The notes beneath the pieces are model-generated. The model was given only the letters and a program-made list of their open reading frames with translations, was not told the DNA's origin and searched no databases. A stretch of 64,000 nt of DNA. It comes from Rhynchopus sp. YZ270_cl-10. Taxonomy: Eukaryota > Euglenozoa > Diplonemea > Diplonemida > Diplonemidae. Both the position numbers and the translations under genes were made by a program. The DNA is taken from the NCBI GenBank assembly GCA_964035575.1, contig OZ037883.1, forward strand, positions 930,001-994,000, in the 5' to 3' direction. Shown here piece after piece: positions 1-15,000 of this stretch (position 1 is its first letter; every line of letters begins with the position of its first letter).

Positions 1-3000
1 CGCATCAAAACGGCGCGTTTAGAAGCGATGCTTTCATACGCATCAAAACGGCACGTTTAGAAGCGTTCCTTTCATACGCATCAAAACGGCGCGTTTAGAA
101 GCGATGCTTTCATACGCATCAAAACGGCACGTTTAGAAGCGTTCCTTTCATACGCATCAAAACGGCGCGTTTAGAAGCGATGCTTTCATACGCATCAAAA
201 CGGCACGTTCAGAAGCGATGCTTTCATACGCATCAAAACGGCGCGTTTAGAAGCGTTCCTTTCATACGCATCAAAACGGCGCGTTCAGAAGCGTTCCTTT
301 CATACGCATCAAAATGGCGCGTTCAGAAGCGATGCTTTCATACGCATCAAAACGGCACGTTTAGAAGCGTTCCTTTCATACGCATCAAAACGGCACGTTT
401 AGAAGCGTTCCTTTCATACGCATCAAAACGGCGCGTTTAGAAGCGTTCCTTTCATACGCATCAAAATGGCGCGTTCAGAAGCGATGCTTTCATACGCATC
501 AAAACGGCACGTTTAGAAGCGATGCTTTCATACGCATCAAAACGGCACGTTTAGAAGCGTTCCTTTCATACGCATCAAAACGGCACGTTTAGAAGCGTTC
601 CTTTCATACGCATCAAAATGGCGCGTTCAGAAGCGATGCTTTCATACGCATCAAAACGGCACGTTTAGAAGCGTTCCTTTCATACGCATCAAAACGGCGC
701 GTTTAGAAGCGATGCTTTCATACGCATCAAAACGGCACGTTTAGAAGCGTTCCTTTCATACGCATCAAAACGGCACGTTTAGAAGCGTTCCTTTCATACG
801 CATCAAAATGGCGCGTTTAGAAGCGATGCTTTCATACGCATCAAAACGGCACGTTTAGAAGCGTTCCTTTCATACGCATCAAAACGGCGCGTTTAGAAGC
901 GATGCTTTCATACGCATCAAAACGGCACGTTTAGAAGCGTTCCTTTCATACGCATCAAAATGGCGCGTTTAGAAGCGATGCTTTCATACGCATCAAAACG
1001 GCACGTTTAGAAGCGTTCCTTTCATACGCATCAAAACGGCGCGTTTAGAAGCGTTCCTTTCATACGCATCAAAACGGCACGTTTAGAAGCGATGCTTTCA
1101 TACGCATCAAAACGGCGCGTTTAGAAGCGTTCCTTTCATACGCATCAAAACGGCACGTTTAGAAGCGTTCCTTTCATACGCATCAAAACGGCGCGTTTAG
1201 AAGCGTTCCTTTCATGCGCATCAAAACGGCACGTTTAGAAGCGTTCCTTTCATACGCATCAAAACGGCACGTTTAGAAGCGATGCTTTCATACGCATCAA
1301 AACGGCACGTTTAGAAGCGTTCCTTTCATACGCATCAAAACGGCGCGTTTAGAAGCGATGCTTTCATACGCATCAAAACGGCGCGTTTAGAAGCGATGCT
1401 TTCATACGCATCAAAACGGCACGTTTAGAAGCGTTCCTTTCATACGCATCAAAACGGCGCGTTTAGAAGCGATGCTTTCATACGCATCAAAACGGCACGT
1501 TTAGAAGCGTTCCTTTCATACGCATCAAAACGGCGCGTTTAGAAGCGATGCTTTCATACGCATCAAAACGGCACGTTCAGAAGCGATGCTTTCATACGCA
1601 TCAAAACGGCGCGTTTAGAAGCGTTCCTTTCATACGCATCAAAACGGCGCGTTCAGAAGCGTTCCTTTCATACGCATCAAAATGGCGCGTTCAGAAGCGA
1701 TGCTTTAATACGCATCAAAACGCCACGTTTAGAAGCGTTCCTTTCATACGCATCAAAACGGCGCGTTTAGAAGCGTTCCTTTCATACGCATCAAAATGGC
1801 GCGTTCAGAAGCGATGCTTTCATACGCATCAAAACGGCGCGTTTAGAAGCGATGCTTTCATACGCATCAAAACGGCACGTTTAGAAGCGTTCCTTTCATA
1901 CGCATCAAAACGGCGCGTTTAGAAGCGATGCTTTCATACGCATCAAAACGGCACGTTTAGAAGCGTTCCTTTCATACGCATCAAAACGGCGCGTTTAGAA
2001 GCGATGCTTTCATACGCATCAAAACGGCACGTTTAGAAGCGTTCCTTTCATACGCATCAAAACGGCACGTTTAGAAGCGTTCCTTTCATACGCATCAAAA
2101 TGGCGCGTTCAGAAGCGATGCTTTCATACGCATCAAAACGGCACGTTTAGAAGCGTTCCTTTCATACGCATCAAAACGGCGCGTTTAGAAGCGATGCTTT
2201 CATACGCATCAAAACGGCACGTTTAGAAGCGTTCCTTTCATACGCATCAAAACGGCACGTTTAGAAGCGTTCCTTTCATACGCATCAAAATGGCGCGTTC
2301 AGAAGCGATGCTTTCATACGCATCAAAACGGCACGTTTAGAAGCGTTCCTTTCATACGCATCAAAACGGCGCGTTTAGAAGCGATGCTTTCATACGCATC
2401 AAAACGGCACGTTTAGAAGCGTTCCTTTCATACGCATCAAAACGGCACGTTTAGAAGCGTTCCTTTCATACGCATCAAAATGGCGCGTTCAGAAGCGATG
2501 CTTTCATACGCATCAAAACGGCACGTTTAGAAGCGTTCCTTTCATACGCATCAAAACGGCGCGTTTAGAAGCGATGCTTTCATACGCATCAAAACGGCGC
2601 GTTCAGAAGCGTTCCTTTCATACGCATCAAAACGGCGCGTTTAGAAGCGATGCTTTCATACGCATCAAAACGGCACGTTTAGAAGCGTTCCTTTCATACG
2701 CATCAAAACGGCACGTTTAGAAGCGTTCCTTTCATACGCATCAAAATGGCGCGTTTAGAAGCGATGCTTTCATACGCATCAAAACGGCACGTTTAGAAGC
2801 GTTCCTTTCATACGCATCAAAACGGCGCGTTTAGAAGCGATGCTTTCATACGCATCAAAACGGCGCGTTCAGAAGCGATGCTTTCATACGCATCAAAACG
2901 GCGCGTTTAGAAGCGATGCTTTCATACGCATCAAAACGGCGCGTTTAGAAGCGATGCTTTCATACGCATCAAAACGGCACGTTTAGAAGCGTTCCTTTCA

Positions 3001-6000
3001 TACGCATCAAAACGGCGCGTTTAGAAGCGATGCTTTCATACGCATCAAAACGGCACGTTTAGAAGCGTTCCTTTCATACGCATCAAAACGGCGCGTTTAG
3101 AAGCGATGCTTTCATACGCATCAAAACGGCGCGTTTAGAAGCGATGCTTTCATACGCATCAAAACGGCACGTTTAGAAGCGATGCTTTCATACGCATCAA
3201 AACGGCACGTTTAGAAGCGTTCCTTTCATACGCATCAAAATGGCGCGTTCAGAAGCGATGCTTTCATACGCATCAAAACGGCGCGTTTAGAAGCGATGCT
3301 TTCATACGCATCAAAACGGCACGTTTAGAAGCGTTCCTTTCATACGCATCAAAACGGCGCGTTTAGAAGCGATGCTTTCATACGCATCAAAACGGCACGT
3401 TTAGAAGCGTTCCTTTCATACGCATCAAAACGGCGCGTTTAGAAGCGATGCTTTCATACGCATCAAAACGGCACGTTCAGAAGCGATGCTTTCATACGCA
3501 TCAAAACGGCGCGTTTAGAAGCGTTCCTTTCATACGCATCAAAACGGCGCGTTCAGAAGCGTTCCTTTCATACGCATCAAAATGGCGCGTTCAGAAGCGA
3601 TGCTTTAATACGCATCAAAACGCCACGTTTAGAAGCGTTCCTTTCATACGCATCAAAACGGCGCGTTTAGAAGCGTTCCTTTCATACGCATCAAAATGGC
3701 GCGTTCAGAAGCGATGCTTTCATACGCATCAAAACGGCACGTTTAGAAGCGATGCTTTCATACGCATCAAAACGGCACGTTTAGAAGCGTTCCTTTCATA
3801 CGCATCAAAACGGCACGTTTAGAAGCGTTCCTTTCATACGCATCAAAATGGCGCGTTCAGAAGCGATGCTTTCATACGCATCAAAACGGCACGTTTAGAA
3901 GCGTTCCTTTCATACGCATCAAAACGGCGCGTTTAGAAGCGATGCTTTCATACGCATCAAAACGGCACGTTTAGAAGCGTTCCTTTCATACGCATCAAAA
4001 CGGCACGTTTAGAAGCGTTCCTTTCATACGCATCAAAATGGCGCGTTTAGAAGCGATGCTTTCATACGCATCAAAACGGCACGTTTAGAAGCGTTCCTTT
4101 CATACGCATCAAAACGGCGCGTTTAGAAGCGTTCCTTTCATACGCATCAAAACGGCACGTTTAGAAGCGTTCCTTTCATACGCATCAAAACGGCACGTTT
4201 AGAAGCGATGCTTTCATACGCATCAAAACGGCACGTTTAGAAGCGTTCCTTTCATACGCATCAAAACGGCGCGTTTAGAAGCGATGCTTTCATACGCATC
4301 AAAACGGCGCGTTTAGAAGCGATGCTTTCATACGCATCAAAACGGCACGTTTAGAAGCGTTCCTTTCATACGCATCAAAACGGCGCGTTTAGAAGCGATG
4401 CTTTCATACGCATCAAAACGGCGCGTTTAGAAGCGATGCTTTCATACGCATCAAAACGGCACGTTTAGAAGCGTTCCTTTCATACGCATCAAAACGGCGC
4501 GTTTAGAAGCGATGCTTTCATACGCATCAAAACGGCACGTTTAGAAGCGTTCCTTTCATACGCATCAAAACGGCGCGTTTAGAAGCGATGCTTTCATACG
4601 CATCAAAACGGCACGTTCAGAAGCGATGCTTTCATACGCATCAAAACGGCGCGTTTAGAAGCGTTCCTTTCATACGCATCAAAACGGCGCGTTCAGAAGC
4701 GTTCCTTTCATACGCATCAAAATGGCGCGTTCAGAAGCGATGCTTTAATACGCATCAAAACGCCACGTTTAGAAGCGTTCCTTTCATACGCATCAAAACG
4801 GCGCGTTTAGAAGCGTTCCTTTCATACGCATCAAAATGGCGCGTTCAGAAGCGATGCTTTCATACGCATCAAAACGGCGCGTTTAGAAGCGATGCTTTCA
4901 TACGCATCAAAACGGCACGTTTAGAAGCGTTCCTTTCATACGCATCAAAACGGCGCGTTTAGAAGCGATGCTTTCATACGCATCAAAACGGCACGTTTAG
5001 AAGCGTTCCTTTCATACGCATCAAAACGGCGCGTTTAGAAGCGATGCTTTCATACGCATCAAAACGGCACGTTTAGAAGCGTTCCTTTCATACGCATCAA
5101 AACGGCGCGTTTAGAAGCGATGCTTTCATACGCATCAAAACGGCACGTTTAGAAGCGTTCCTTTCATACGCATCAAAACGGCGCGTTTAGAAGCGATGCT
5201 TTCATACGCATCAAAACGGCACGTTTAGAAGCGTTCCTTTCATACGCATCAAAACGGCGCGTTTAGAAGCGATGCTTTCATACGCATCAAAACGGCACGT
5301 TTAGAAGCGTTCCTTTCATACGCATCAAAACGGCACGTTTAGAAGCGTTCCTTTCATACGCATCAAAATGGCGCGTTCAGAAGCGATGCTTTCATACGCA
5401 TCAAAACGGCACGTTTAGAAGCGTTCCTTTCATACGCATCAAAACGGCGCGTTTAGAAGCGATGCTTTCATACGCATCAAAACGGCACGTTTAGAAGCGT
5501 TCCTTTCATACGCATCAAAACGGCGCGTTTAGAAGCGATGCTTTCATACGCATCAAAACGGCGCGTTCAGAAGCGATGCTTTCATACGCATCAAAACGGC
5601 GCGTTCAGAAGCGTTCCTTTCATACGCATCAAAACGGCGCGTTTAGAAGCGATGCTTTCATACGCATCAAAACGGCACGTTTAGAAGCGTTCCTTTCATA
5701 CGCATCAAAACGGCGCGTTTAGAAGCGATGCTTTCATACGCATCAAAACGGCGCGTTTAGAAGCGATGCTTTCATACGCATCAAAACGGCACGTTTAGAA
5801 GCGTTCCTTTCATACGCATCAAAACGGCGCGTTCAGAAGCGATGCTTTCATACGCATCAAAACGGCACGTTTAGAAGCGTTCCTTTCATACGCATCAAAA
5901 CGGCGCGTTTAGAAGCGATGCTTTCATACGCATCAAAACGGCACGTTTAGAAGCGTTCCTTTCATACGCATCAAAACGGCACGTTTAGAAGCGTTCCTTT

Positions 6001-9000
6001 CATACGCATCAAAATGGCGCGTTCAGAAGCGATGCTTTCATACGCATCAAAACGGCACGTTTAGAAGCGTTCCTTTCATACGCATCAAAACGGCGCGTTT
6101 AGAAGCGATGCTTTCATACGCATCAAAACGGCACGTTTAGAAGCGTTCCTTTCATACGCATCAAAACGGCACGTTTAGAAGCGTTCCTTTCATACGCATC
6201 AAAATGGCGCGTTCAGAAGCGATGCTTTCATACGCATCAAAACGGCACGTTTAGAAGCGTTCCTTTCATACGCATCAAAACGGCGCGTTTAGAAGCGATG
6301 CTTTCATACGCATCAAAACGGCACGTTTAGAAGCGTTCCTTTCATACGCATCAAAACGGCACGTTTAGAAGCGTTCCTTTCATACGCATCAAAATGGCGC
6401 GTTCAGAAGCGATGCTTTCATACGCATCAAAACGGCACGTTTAGAAGCGTTCCTTTCATACGCATCAAAACGGCGCGTTTAGAAGCGTTCCTTTCATACG
6501 CATCAAAACGGCACGTTTAGAAGCGATGCTTTCATACGCATCAAAACGGCGCGTTTAGAAGCGTTCCTTTCATACGCATCAAAACGGCACGTTTAGAAGC
6601 GTTCCTTTCATACGCATCAAAACGGCGCGTTTAGAAGCGTTCCTTTCATACGCATCAAAACGGCACGTTTAGAAGCGTTCCTTTCATACGCATCAAAACG
6701 GCACGTTTAGAAGCGATGCTTTCATACGCATCAAAACGGCACGTTTAGAAGCGTTCCTTTCATACGCATCAAAACGGCGCGTTTAGAAGCGATGCTTTCA
6801 TACGCATCAAAACGGCGCGTTTAGAAGCGATGCTTTCATACGCATCAAAACGGCACGTTTAGAAGCGTTCCTTTCATACGCATCAAAACGGCGCGTTTAG
6901 AAGCGATGCTTTCATACGCATCAAAACGGCGCGTTTAGAAGCGATGCTTTCATACGCATCAAAACGGCACGTTTAGAAGCGTTCCTTTCATACGCATCAA
7001 AACGGCGCGTTTAGAAGCGATGCTTTCATACGCATCAAAACGGCACGTTTAGAAGCGTTCCTTTCATACGCATCAAAACGGCGCGTTTAGAAGCGATGCT
7101 TTCATACGCATCAAAACGGCACGTTCAGAAGCGATGCTTTCATACGCATCAAAACGGCGCGTTTAGAAGCGTTCCTTTCATACGCATCAAAACGGCGCGT
7201 TCAGAAGCGTTCCTTTCATACGCATCAAAATGGCGCGTTCAGAAGCGATGCTTTCATACGCATCAAAACGGCACGTTTAGAAGCGTTCCTTTCATACGCA
7301 TCAAAACGGCACGTTTAGAAGCGTTCCTTTCATACGCATCAAAACGGCGCGTTTAGAAGCGATGCTTTCATACGCATCAAAACGGCACGTTTAGAAGCGT
7401 TCCTTTCATACGCATCAAAACGGCGCGTTTAGAAGCGTTCCTTTCATACGCATCAAAACGGCGCGTTTAGAAGCGATGCTTTCATACGCATCAAAACGGC
7501 ACGTTTAGAAGCGTTCCTTTCATACGCATCAAAACGGCGCGTTTAGAAGCGTTCCTTTCATACGCATCAAAACGGCGCGTTTAGAAGCGATGCTTTCATA
7601 CGCATCAAAACGGCACGTTTAGAAGCGTTCCTTTCATACGCATCAAAACGGCGCGTTTAGAAGCGATGCTTTCATACGCATCAAAACGGCACGTTTAGAA
7701 GCGTTCCTTTCATACGCATCAAAATGGCGCGTTTAGAAGCGTTCCTTTCATACGCATCAAAACGGCACGTTTAGAAGCGTTCCTTTCATACGCATCAAAA
7801 TGGCGCGTTCAGAAGCGATGCTTTCATACGCATCAAAACGGCACGTTTAGAAGCGTTCCTTTCATACGCATCAAAACGGCGCGTTTAGAAGCGATGCTTT
7901 CATACGCATCAAAACGGCGCGTTTAGAAGCGATGCTTTCATACGCATCAAAACGGCACGTTTAGAAGCGTTCCTTTCATACGCATCAAAACGGCGCGTTT
8001 AGAAGCGATGCTTTCATACGCATCAAAACGGCACGTTTAGAAGCGTTCCTTTCATACGCATCAAAACGGCACGTTTAGAAGCGTTCCTTTCATACGCATC
8101 AAAATGGCGCGTTCAGAAGCGATGCTTTCATACGCATCAAAACGGCACGTTTAGAAGCGTTCCTTTCATACGCATCAAAACGGCGCGTTTAGAAGCGATG
8201 CTTTCATACGCATCAAAACGGCGCGTTCAGAAGCGTTCCTTTCATACGCATCAAAACGGCGCGTTTAGAAGCGATGCTTTCATACGCATCAAAACGGCAC
8301 GTTTAGAAGCGTTCCTTTCATACGCATCAAAACGGCACGTTTAGAAGCGTTCCTTTCATACGCATCAAAATGGCGCGTTTAGAAGCGATGCTTTCATACG
8401 CATCAAAACGGCACGTTTAGAAGCGTTCCTTTCATACGCATCAAAACGGCGCGTTTAGAAGCGATGCTTTCATACGCATCAAAACGGCGCGTTTAGAAGC
8501 GATGCTTTCATACGCATCAAAACGGCACGTTTAGAAGCGATGCTTTCATACGCATCAAAACGGCACGTTTAGAAGCGTTCCTTTCATACGCATCAAAATG
8601 GCGCGTTCAGAAGCGATGCTTTCATACGCATCAAAACGGCGCGTTTAGAAGCGATGCTTTCATACGCATCAAAACGGCACGTTTAGAAGCGTTCCTTTCA
8701 TACGCATCAAAACGGCGCGTTTAGAAGCGATGCTTTCATACGCATCAAAACGGCACGTTTAGAAGCGTTCCTTTCATACGCATCAAAACGGCGCGTTTAG
8801 AAGCGATGCTTTCATACGCATCAAAACGGCACGTTCAGAAGCGATGCTTTCATACGCATCAAAACGGCGCGTTTAGAAGCGTTCCTTTCATACGCATCAA
8901 AACGGCGCGTTCAGAAGCGTTCCTTTCATACGCATCAAAATGGCGCGTTCAGAAGCGATGCTTTCATACGCATCAAAACGGCACGTTTAGAAGCGTTCCT

Positions 9001-12000
9001 TTCATACGCATCAAAACGGCACGTTTAGAAGCGTTCCTTTCATACGCATCAAAACGGCGCGTTTAGAAGCGTTCCTTTCATACGCATCAAAATGGCGCGT
9101 TCAGAAGCGATGCTTTCATACGCATCAAAACGGCACGTTTAGAAGCGATGCTTTCATACGCATCAAAACGGCACGTTTAGAAGCGTTCCTTTCATACGCA
9201 TCAAAATGGCGCGTTCAGAAGCGATGCTTTCATACGCATCAAAACGGCACGTTTAGAAGCGTTCCTTTCATACGCATCAAAACGGCGCGTTTAGAAGCGA
9301 TGCTTTCATACGCATCAAAACGGCACGTTTAGAAGCGTTCCTTTCATACGCATCAAAACGGCACGTTTAGAAGCGTTCCTTTCATACGCATCAAAATGGC
9401 GCGTTTAGAAGCGATGCTTTCATACGCATCAAAACGGCACGTTTAGAAGCGTTCCTTTCATACGCATCAAAACGGCGCGTTTAGAAGCGATGCTTTCATA
9501 CGCATCAAAACGGCACGTTTAGAAGCGATGCTTTCATACGCATCAAAACGGCACGTTTAGAAGCGTTCCTTTCATACGCATCAAAATGGCGCGTTCAGAA
9601 GCGATGCTTTCATACGCATCAAAACGGCGCGTTTAGAAGCGATGCTTTCATACGCATCAAAACGGCACGTTTAGAAGCGTTCCTTTCATACGCATCAAAA
9701 CGGCGCGTTTAGAAGCGATGCTTTCATACGCATCAAAACGGCACGTTTAGAAGCGTTCCTTTCATACGCATCAAAACGGCGCGTTTAGAAGCGATGCTTT
9801 CATACGCATCAAAACGGCACGTTCAGAAGCGATGCTTTCATACGCATCAAAACGGCGCGTTTAGAAGCGTTCCTTTCATACGCATCAAAACGGCGCGTTC
9901 AGAAGCGTTCCTTTCATACGCATCAAAATGGCGCGTTCAGAAGCGATGCTTTCATACGCATCAAAACGGCACGTTTAGAAGCGTTCCTTTCATACGCATC
10001 AAAACGGCACGTTTAGAAGCGTTCCTTTCATACGCATCAAAACGGCGCGTTTAGAAGCGTTCCTTTCATACGCATCAAAATGGCGCGTTCAGAAGCGATG
10101 CTTTCATACGCATCAAAACGGCACGTTTAGAAGCGATGCTTTCATACGCATCAAAACGGCACGTTTAGAAGCGTTCCTTTCATACGCATCAAAACGGCAC
10201 GTTTAGAAGCGTTCCTTTCATACGCATCAAAATGGCGCGTTCAGAAGCGATGCTTTCATACGCATCAAAACGGCACGTTTAGAAGCGTTCCTTTCATACG
10301 CATCAAAACGGCGCGTTTAGAAGCGATGCTTTCATACGCATCAAAACGGCACGTTTAGAAGCGTTCCTTTCATACGCATCAAAACGGCACGTTTAGAAGC
10401 GTTCCTTTCATACGCATCAAAATGGCGCGTTTAGAAGCGATGCTTTCATACGCATCAAAACGGCACGTTTAGAAGCGTTCCTTTCATACGCATCAAAACG
10501 GCGCGTTTAGAAGCGATGCTTTCATACGCATCAAAACGGCACGTTTAGAAGCGTTCCTTTCATACGCATCAAAATGGCGCGTTTAGAAGCGATGCTTTCA
10601 TACGCATCAAAACGGCACGTTTAGAAGCGTTCCTTTCATACGCATCAAAATGGCGCGTTCAGAAGCGATGCTTTCATACGCATCAAAACGGCACGTTTAG
10701 AAGCGTTCCTTTCATACGCATCAAAACGGCGCGTTTAGAAGCGTTCCTTTCATACGCATCAAAACGGCACGTTTAGAAGCGATGCTTTCATACGCATCAA
10801 AACGGCGCGTTTAGAAGCGTTCCTTTCATACGCATCAAAACGGCACGTTTAGAAGCGTTCCTTTCATACGCATCAAAACGGCGCGTTTAGAAGCGTTCCT
10901 TTCATACGCATCAAAACGGCACGTTTAGAAGCGTTCCTTTCATACGCATCAAAACGGCACGTTTAGAAGCGATGCTTTCATACGCATCAAAACGGCACGT
11001 TTAGAAGCGTTCCTTTCATACGCATCAAAACGGCGCGTTTAGAAGCGATGCTTTCATACGCATCAAAACGGCACGTTTAGAAGCGTTCCTTTCATACGCA
11101 TCAAAACGGCGCGTTTAGAAGCGATGCTTTCATACGCATCAAAACGGCACGTTTAGAAGCGTTCCTTTCATACGCATCAAAACGGCGCGTTTAGAAGCGA
11201 TGCTTTCATACGCATCAAAACGGCACGTTTAGAAGCGTTCCTTTCATACGCATCAAAACGGCGCGTTTAGAAGCGATGCTTTCATACGCATCAAAACGGC
11301 ACGTTTAGAAGCGTTCCTTTCATACGCATCAAAACGGCGCGTTTAGAAGCGATGCTTTCATACGCATCAAAACGGCGCGTTTAGAAGCGTTCCTTTCATA
11401 CGCATCAAAACGGCGCGTTCAGAAGCGTTCCTTTCATACGCATCAAAATGGCGCGTTCAGAAGCGATGCTTTAATACGCATCAAAACGCCACGTTTAGAA
11501 GCGTTCCTTTCATACGCATCAAAACGGCGCGTTTAGAAGCGTTCCTTTCATACGCATCAAAATGGCGCGTTCAGAAGCGATGCTTTCATACGCATCAAAA
11601 CGGCGCGTTTAGAAGCGATGCTTTCATACGCATCAAAACGGCACGTTTAGAAGCGTTCCTTTCATACGCATCAAAACGGCGCGTTTAGAAGCGATGCTTT
11701 CATACGCATCAAAACGGCACGTTTAGAAGCGTTCCTTTCATACGCATCAAAACGGCGCGTTTAGAAGCGATGCTTTCATACGCATCAAAACGGCACGTTT
11801 AGAAGCGTTCCTTTCATACGCATCAAAACGGCACGTTTAGAAGCGTTCCTTTCATACGCATCAAAATGGCGCGTTCAGAAGCGATGCTTTCATACGCATC
11901 AAAACGGCACGTTTAGAAGCGTTCCTTTCATACGCATCAAAACGGCGCGTTTAGAAGCGATGCTTTCATACGCATCAAAACGGCACGTTTAGAAGCGTTC

Positions 12001-15000
12001 CTTTCATACGCATCAAAACGGCACGTTTAGAAGCGTTCCTTTCATACGCATCAAAATGGCGCGTTCAGAAGCGATGCTTTCATACGCATCAAAACGGCAC
12101 GTTTAGAAGCGTTCCTTTCATACGCATCAAAACGGCGCGTTTAGAAGCGATGCTTTCATACGCATCAAAACGGCGCGTTCAGAAGCGATGCTTTCATACG
12201 CATCAAAACGGCGCGTTTAGAAGCGATGCTTTCATACGCATCAAAACGGCACGTTTAGAAGCGATGCTTTCATACGCATCAAAACGGCACGTTTAGAAGC
12301 GTTCCTTTCATACGCATCAAAACGGCGCGTTTAGAAGCGATGCTTTCATACGCATCAAAACGGCACGTTTAGAAGCGTTCCTTTCATACGCATCAAAACG
12401 GCACGTTTAGAAGCGTTCCTTTCATACGCATCAAAATGGCGCGTTCAGAAGCGATGCTTTCATACGCATCAAAACGGCACGTTTAGAAGCGTTCCTTTCA
12501 TACGCATCAAAACGGCGCGTTTAGAAGCGATGCTTTCATACGCATCAAAACGGCGCGTTTAGAAGCGATGCTTTCATACGCATCAAAACGGCACGTTTAG
12601 AAGCGTTCCTTTCATACGCATCAAAACGGCGCGTTTAGAAGCGATGCTTTCATACGCATCAAAACGGCACGTTTAGAAGCGTTCCTTTCATACGCATCAA
12701 AACGGCACGTTTAGAAGCGTTCCTTTCATACGCATCAAAATGGCGCGTTCAGAAGCGATGCTTTCATACGCATCAAAACGGCGCGTTCAGAAGCGTTCCT
12801 TTCATACGCATCAAAACGGCGCGTTTAGAAGCGATGCTTTCATACGCATCAAAACGGCACGTTTAGAAGCGTTCCTTTCATACGCATCAAAACGGCGCGT
12901 TTAGAAGCGATGCTTTCATACGCATCAAAACGGCGCGTTCAGAAGCGTTCCTTTCATACGCATCAAAACGGCGCGTTTAGAAGCGATGCTTTCATACGCA
13001 TCAAAACGGCACGTTTAGAAGCGTTCCTTTCATACGCATCAAAACGGCACGTTTAGAAGCGTTCCTTTCATACGCATCAAAATGGCGCGTTTAGAAGCGA
13101 TGCTTTCATACGCATCAAAACGGCACGTTTAGAAGCGTTCCTTTCATACGCATCAAAACGGCGCGTTTAGAAGCGATGCTTTCATACGCATCAAAACGGC
13201 ACGTTTAGAAGCGTTCCTTTCATACGCATCAAAATGGCGCGTTTAGAAGCGATGCTTTCATACGCATCAAAACGGCACGTTTAGAAGCGTTCCTTTCATA
13301 CGCATCAAAATGGCGCGTTCAGAAGCGATGCTTTCATACGCATCAAAACGGCACGTTTAGAAGCGTTCCTTTCATACGCATCAAAACGGCGCGTTTAGAA
13401 GCGTTCCTTTCATACGCATCAAAACGGCACGTTTAGAAGCGATGCTTTCATACGCATCAAAACGGCGCGTTTAGAAGCGTTCCTTTCATACGCATCAAAA
13501 CGGCACGTTTAGAAGCGTTCCTTTCATACGCATCAAAACGGCGCGTTTAGAAGCGTTCCTTTCATACGCATCAAAACGGCACGTTTAGAAGCGTTCCTTT
13601 CATACGCATCAAAACGGCACGTTTAGAAGCGATGCTTTCATACGCATCAAAACGGCACGTTTAGAAGCGTTCCTTTCATACGCATCAAAACGGCGCGTTT
13701 AGAAGCGATGCTTTCATACGCATCAAAACGGCGCGTTTAGAAGCGATGCTTTCATACGCATCAAAACGGCACGTTTAGAAGCGTTCCTTTCATACGCATC
13801 AAAACGGCGCGTTTAGAAGCGATGCTTTCATACGCATCAAAACGGCACGTTCAGAAGCGATGCTTTCATACGCATCAAAACGGCGCGTTTAGAAGCGTTC
13901 CTTTCATACGCATCAAAACGGCGCGTTCAGAAGCGTTCCTTTCATACGCATCAAAATGGCGCGTTCAGAAGCGATGCTTTAATACGCATCAAAACGCCAC
14001 GTTTAGAAGCGTTCCTTTCATACGCATCAAAACGGCGCGTTTAGAAGCGTTCCTTTCATACGCATCAAAATGGCGCGTTCAGAAGCGATGCTTTCATACG
14101 CATCAAAACGGCGCGTTTAGAAGCGATGCTTTCATACGCATCAAAACGGCACGTTTAGAAGCGTTCCTTTCATACGCATCAAAACGGCGCGTTTAGAAGC
14201 GATGCTTTCATACGCATCAAAACGGCACGTTTAGAAGCGTTCCTTTCATACGCATCAAAACGGCGCGTTTAGAAGCGATGCTTTCATACGCATCAAAACG
14301 GCACGTTTAGAAGCGTTCCTTTCATACGCATCAAAACGGCACGTTTAGAAGCGTTCCTTTCATACGCATCAAAAAGGCGCGTTCAGAAGCGATGCTTTCA
14401 TACGCATCAAAACGGCACGTTTAGAAGCGTTCCTTTCATACGCATCAAAACGGCGCGTTTAGAAGCGATGCTTTCATACGCATCAAAACGGCACGTTTAG
14501 AAGCGTTCCTTTCATACGCATCAAAACGGCACGTTTAGAAGCGTTCCTTTCATACGCATCAAAATGGCGCGTTCAGAAGCGATGCTTTCATACGCATCAA
14601 AACGGCACGTTTAGAAGCGTTCCTTTCATACGCATCAAAACGGCGCGTTTAGAAGCGATGCTTTCATACGCATCAAAACGGCGCGTTCAGAAGCGATGCT
14701 TTCATACGCATCAAAACGGCGCGTTTAGAAGCGATGCTTTCATACGCATCAAAACGGCACGTTTAGAAGCGATGCTTTCATACGCATCAAAACGGCACGT
14801 TTAGAAGCGTTCCTTTCATACGCATCAAAACGGCGCGTTTAGAAGCGATGCTTTCATACGCATCAAAACGGCACGTTTAGAAGCGTTCCTTTCATACGCA
14901 TCAAAACGGCACGTTTAGAAGCGTTCCTTTCATACGCATCAAAATGGCGCGTTCAGAAGCGATGCTTTCATACGCATCAAAACGGCACGTTTAGAAGCGT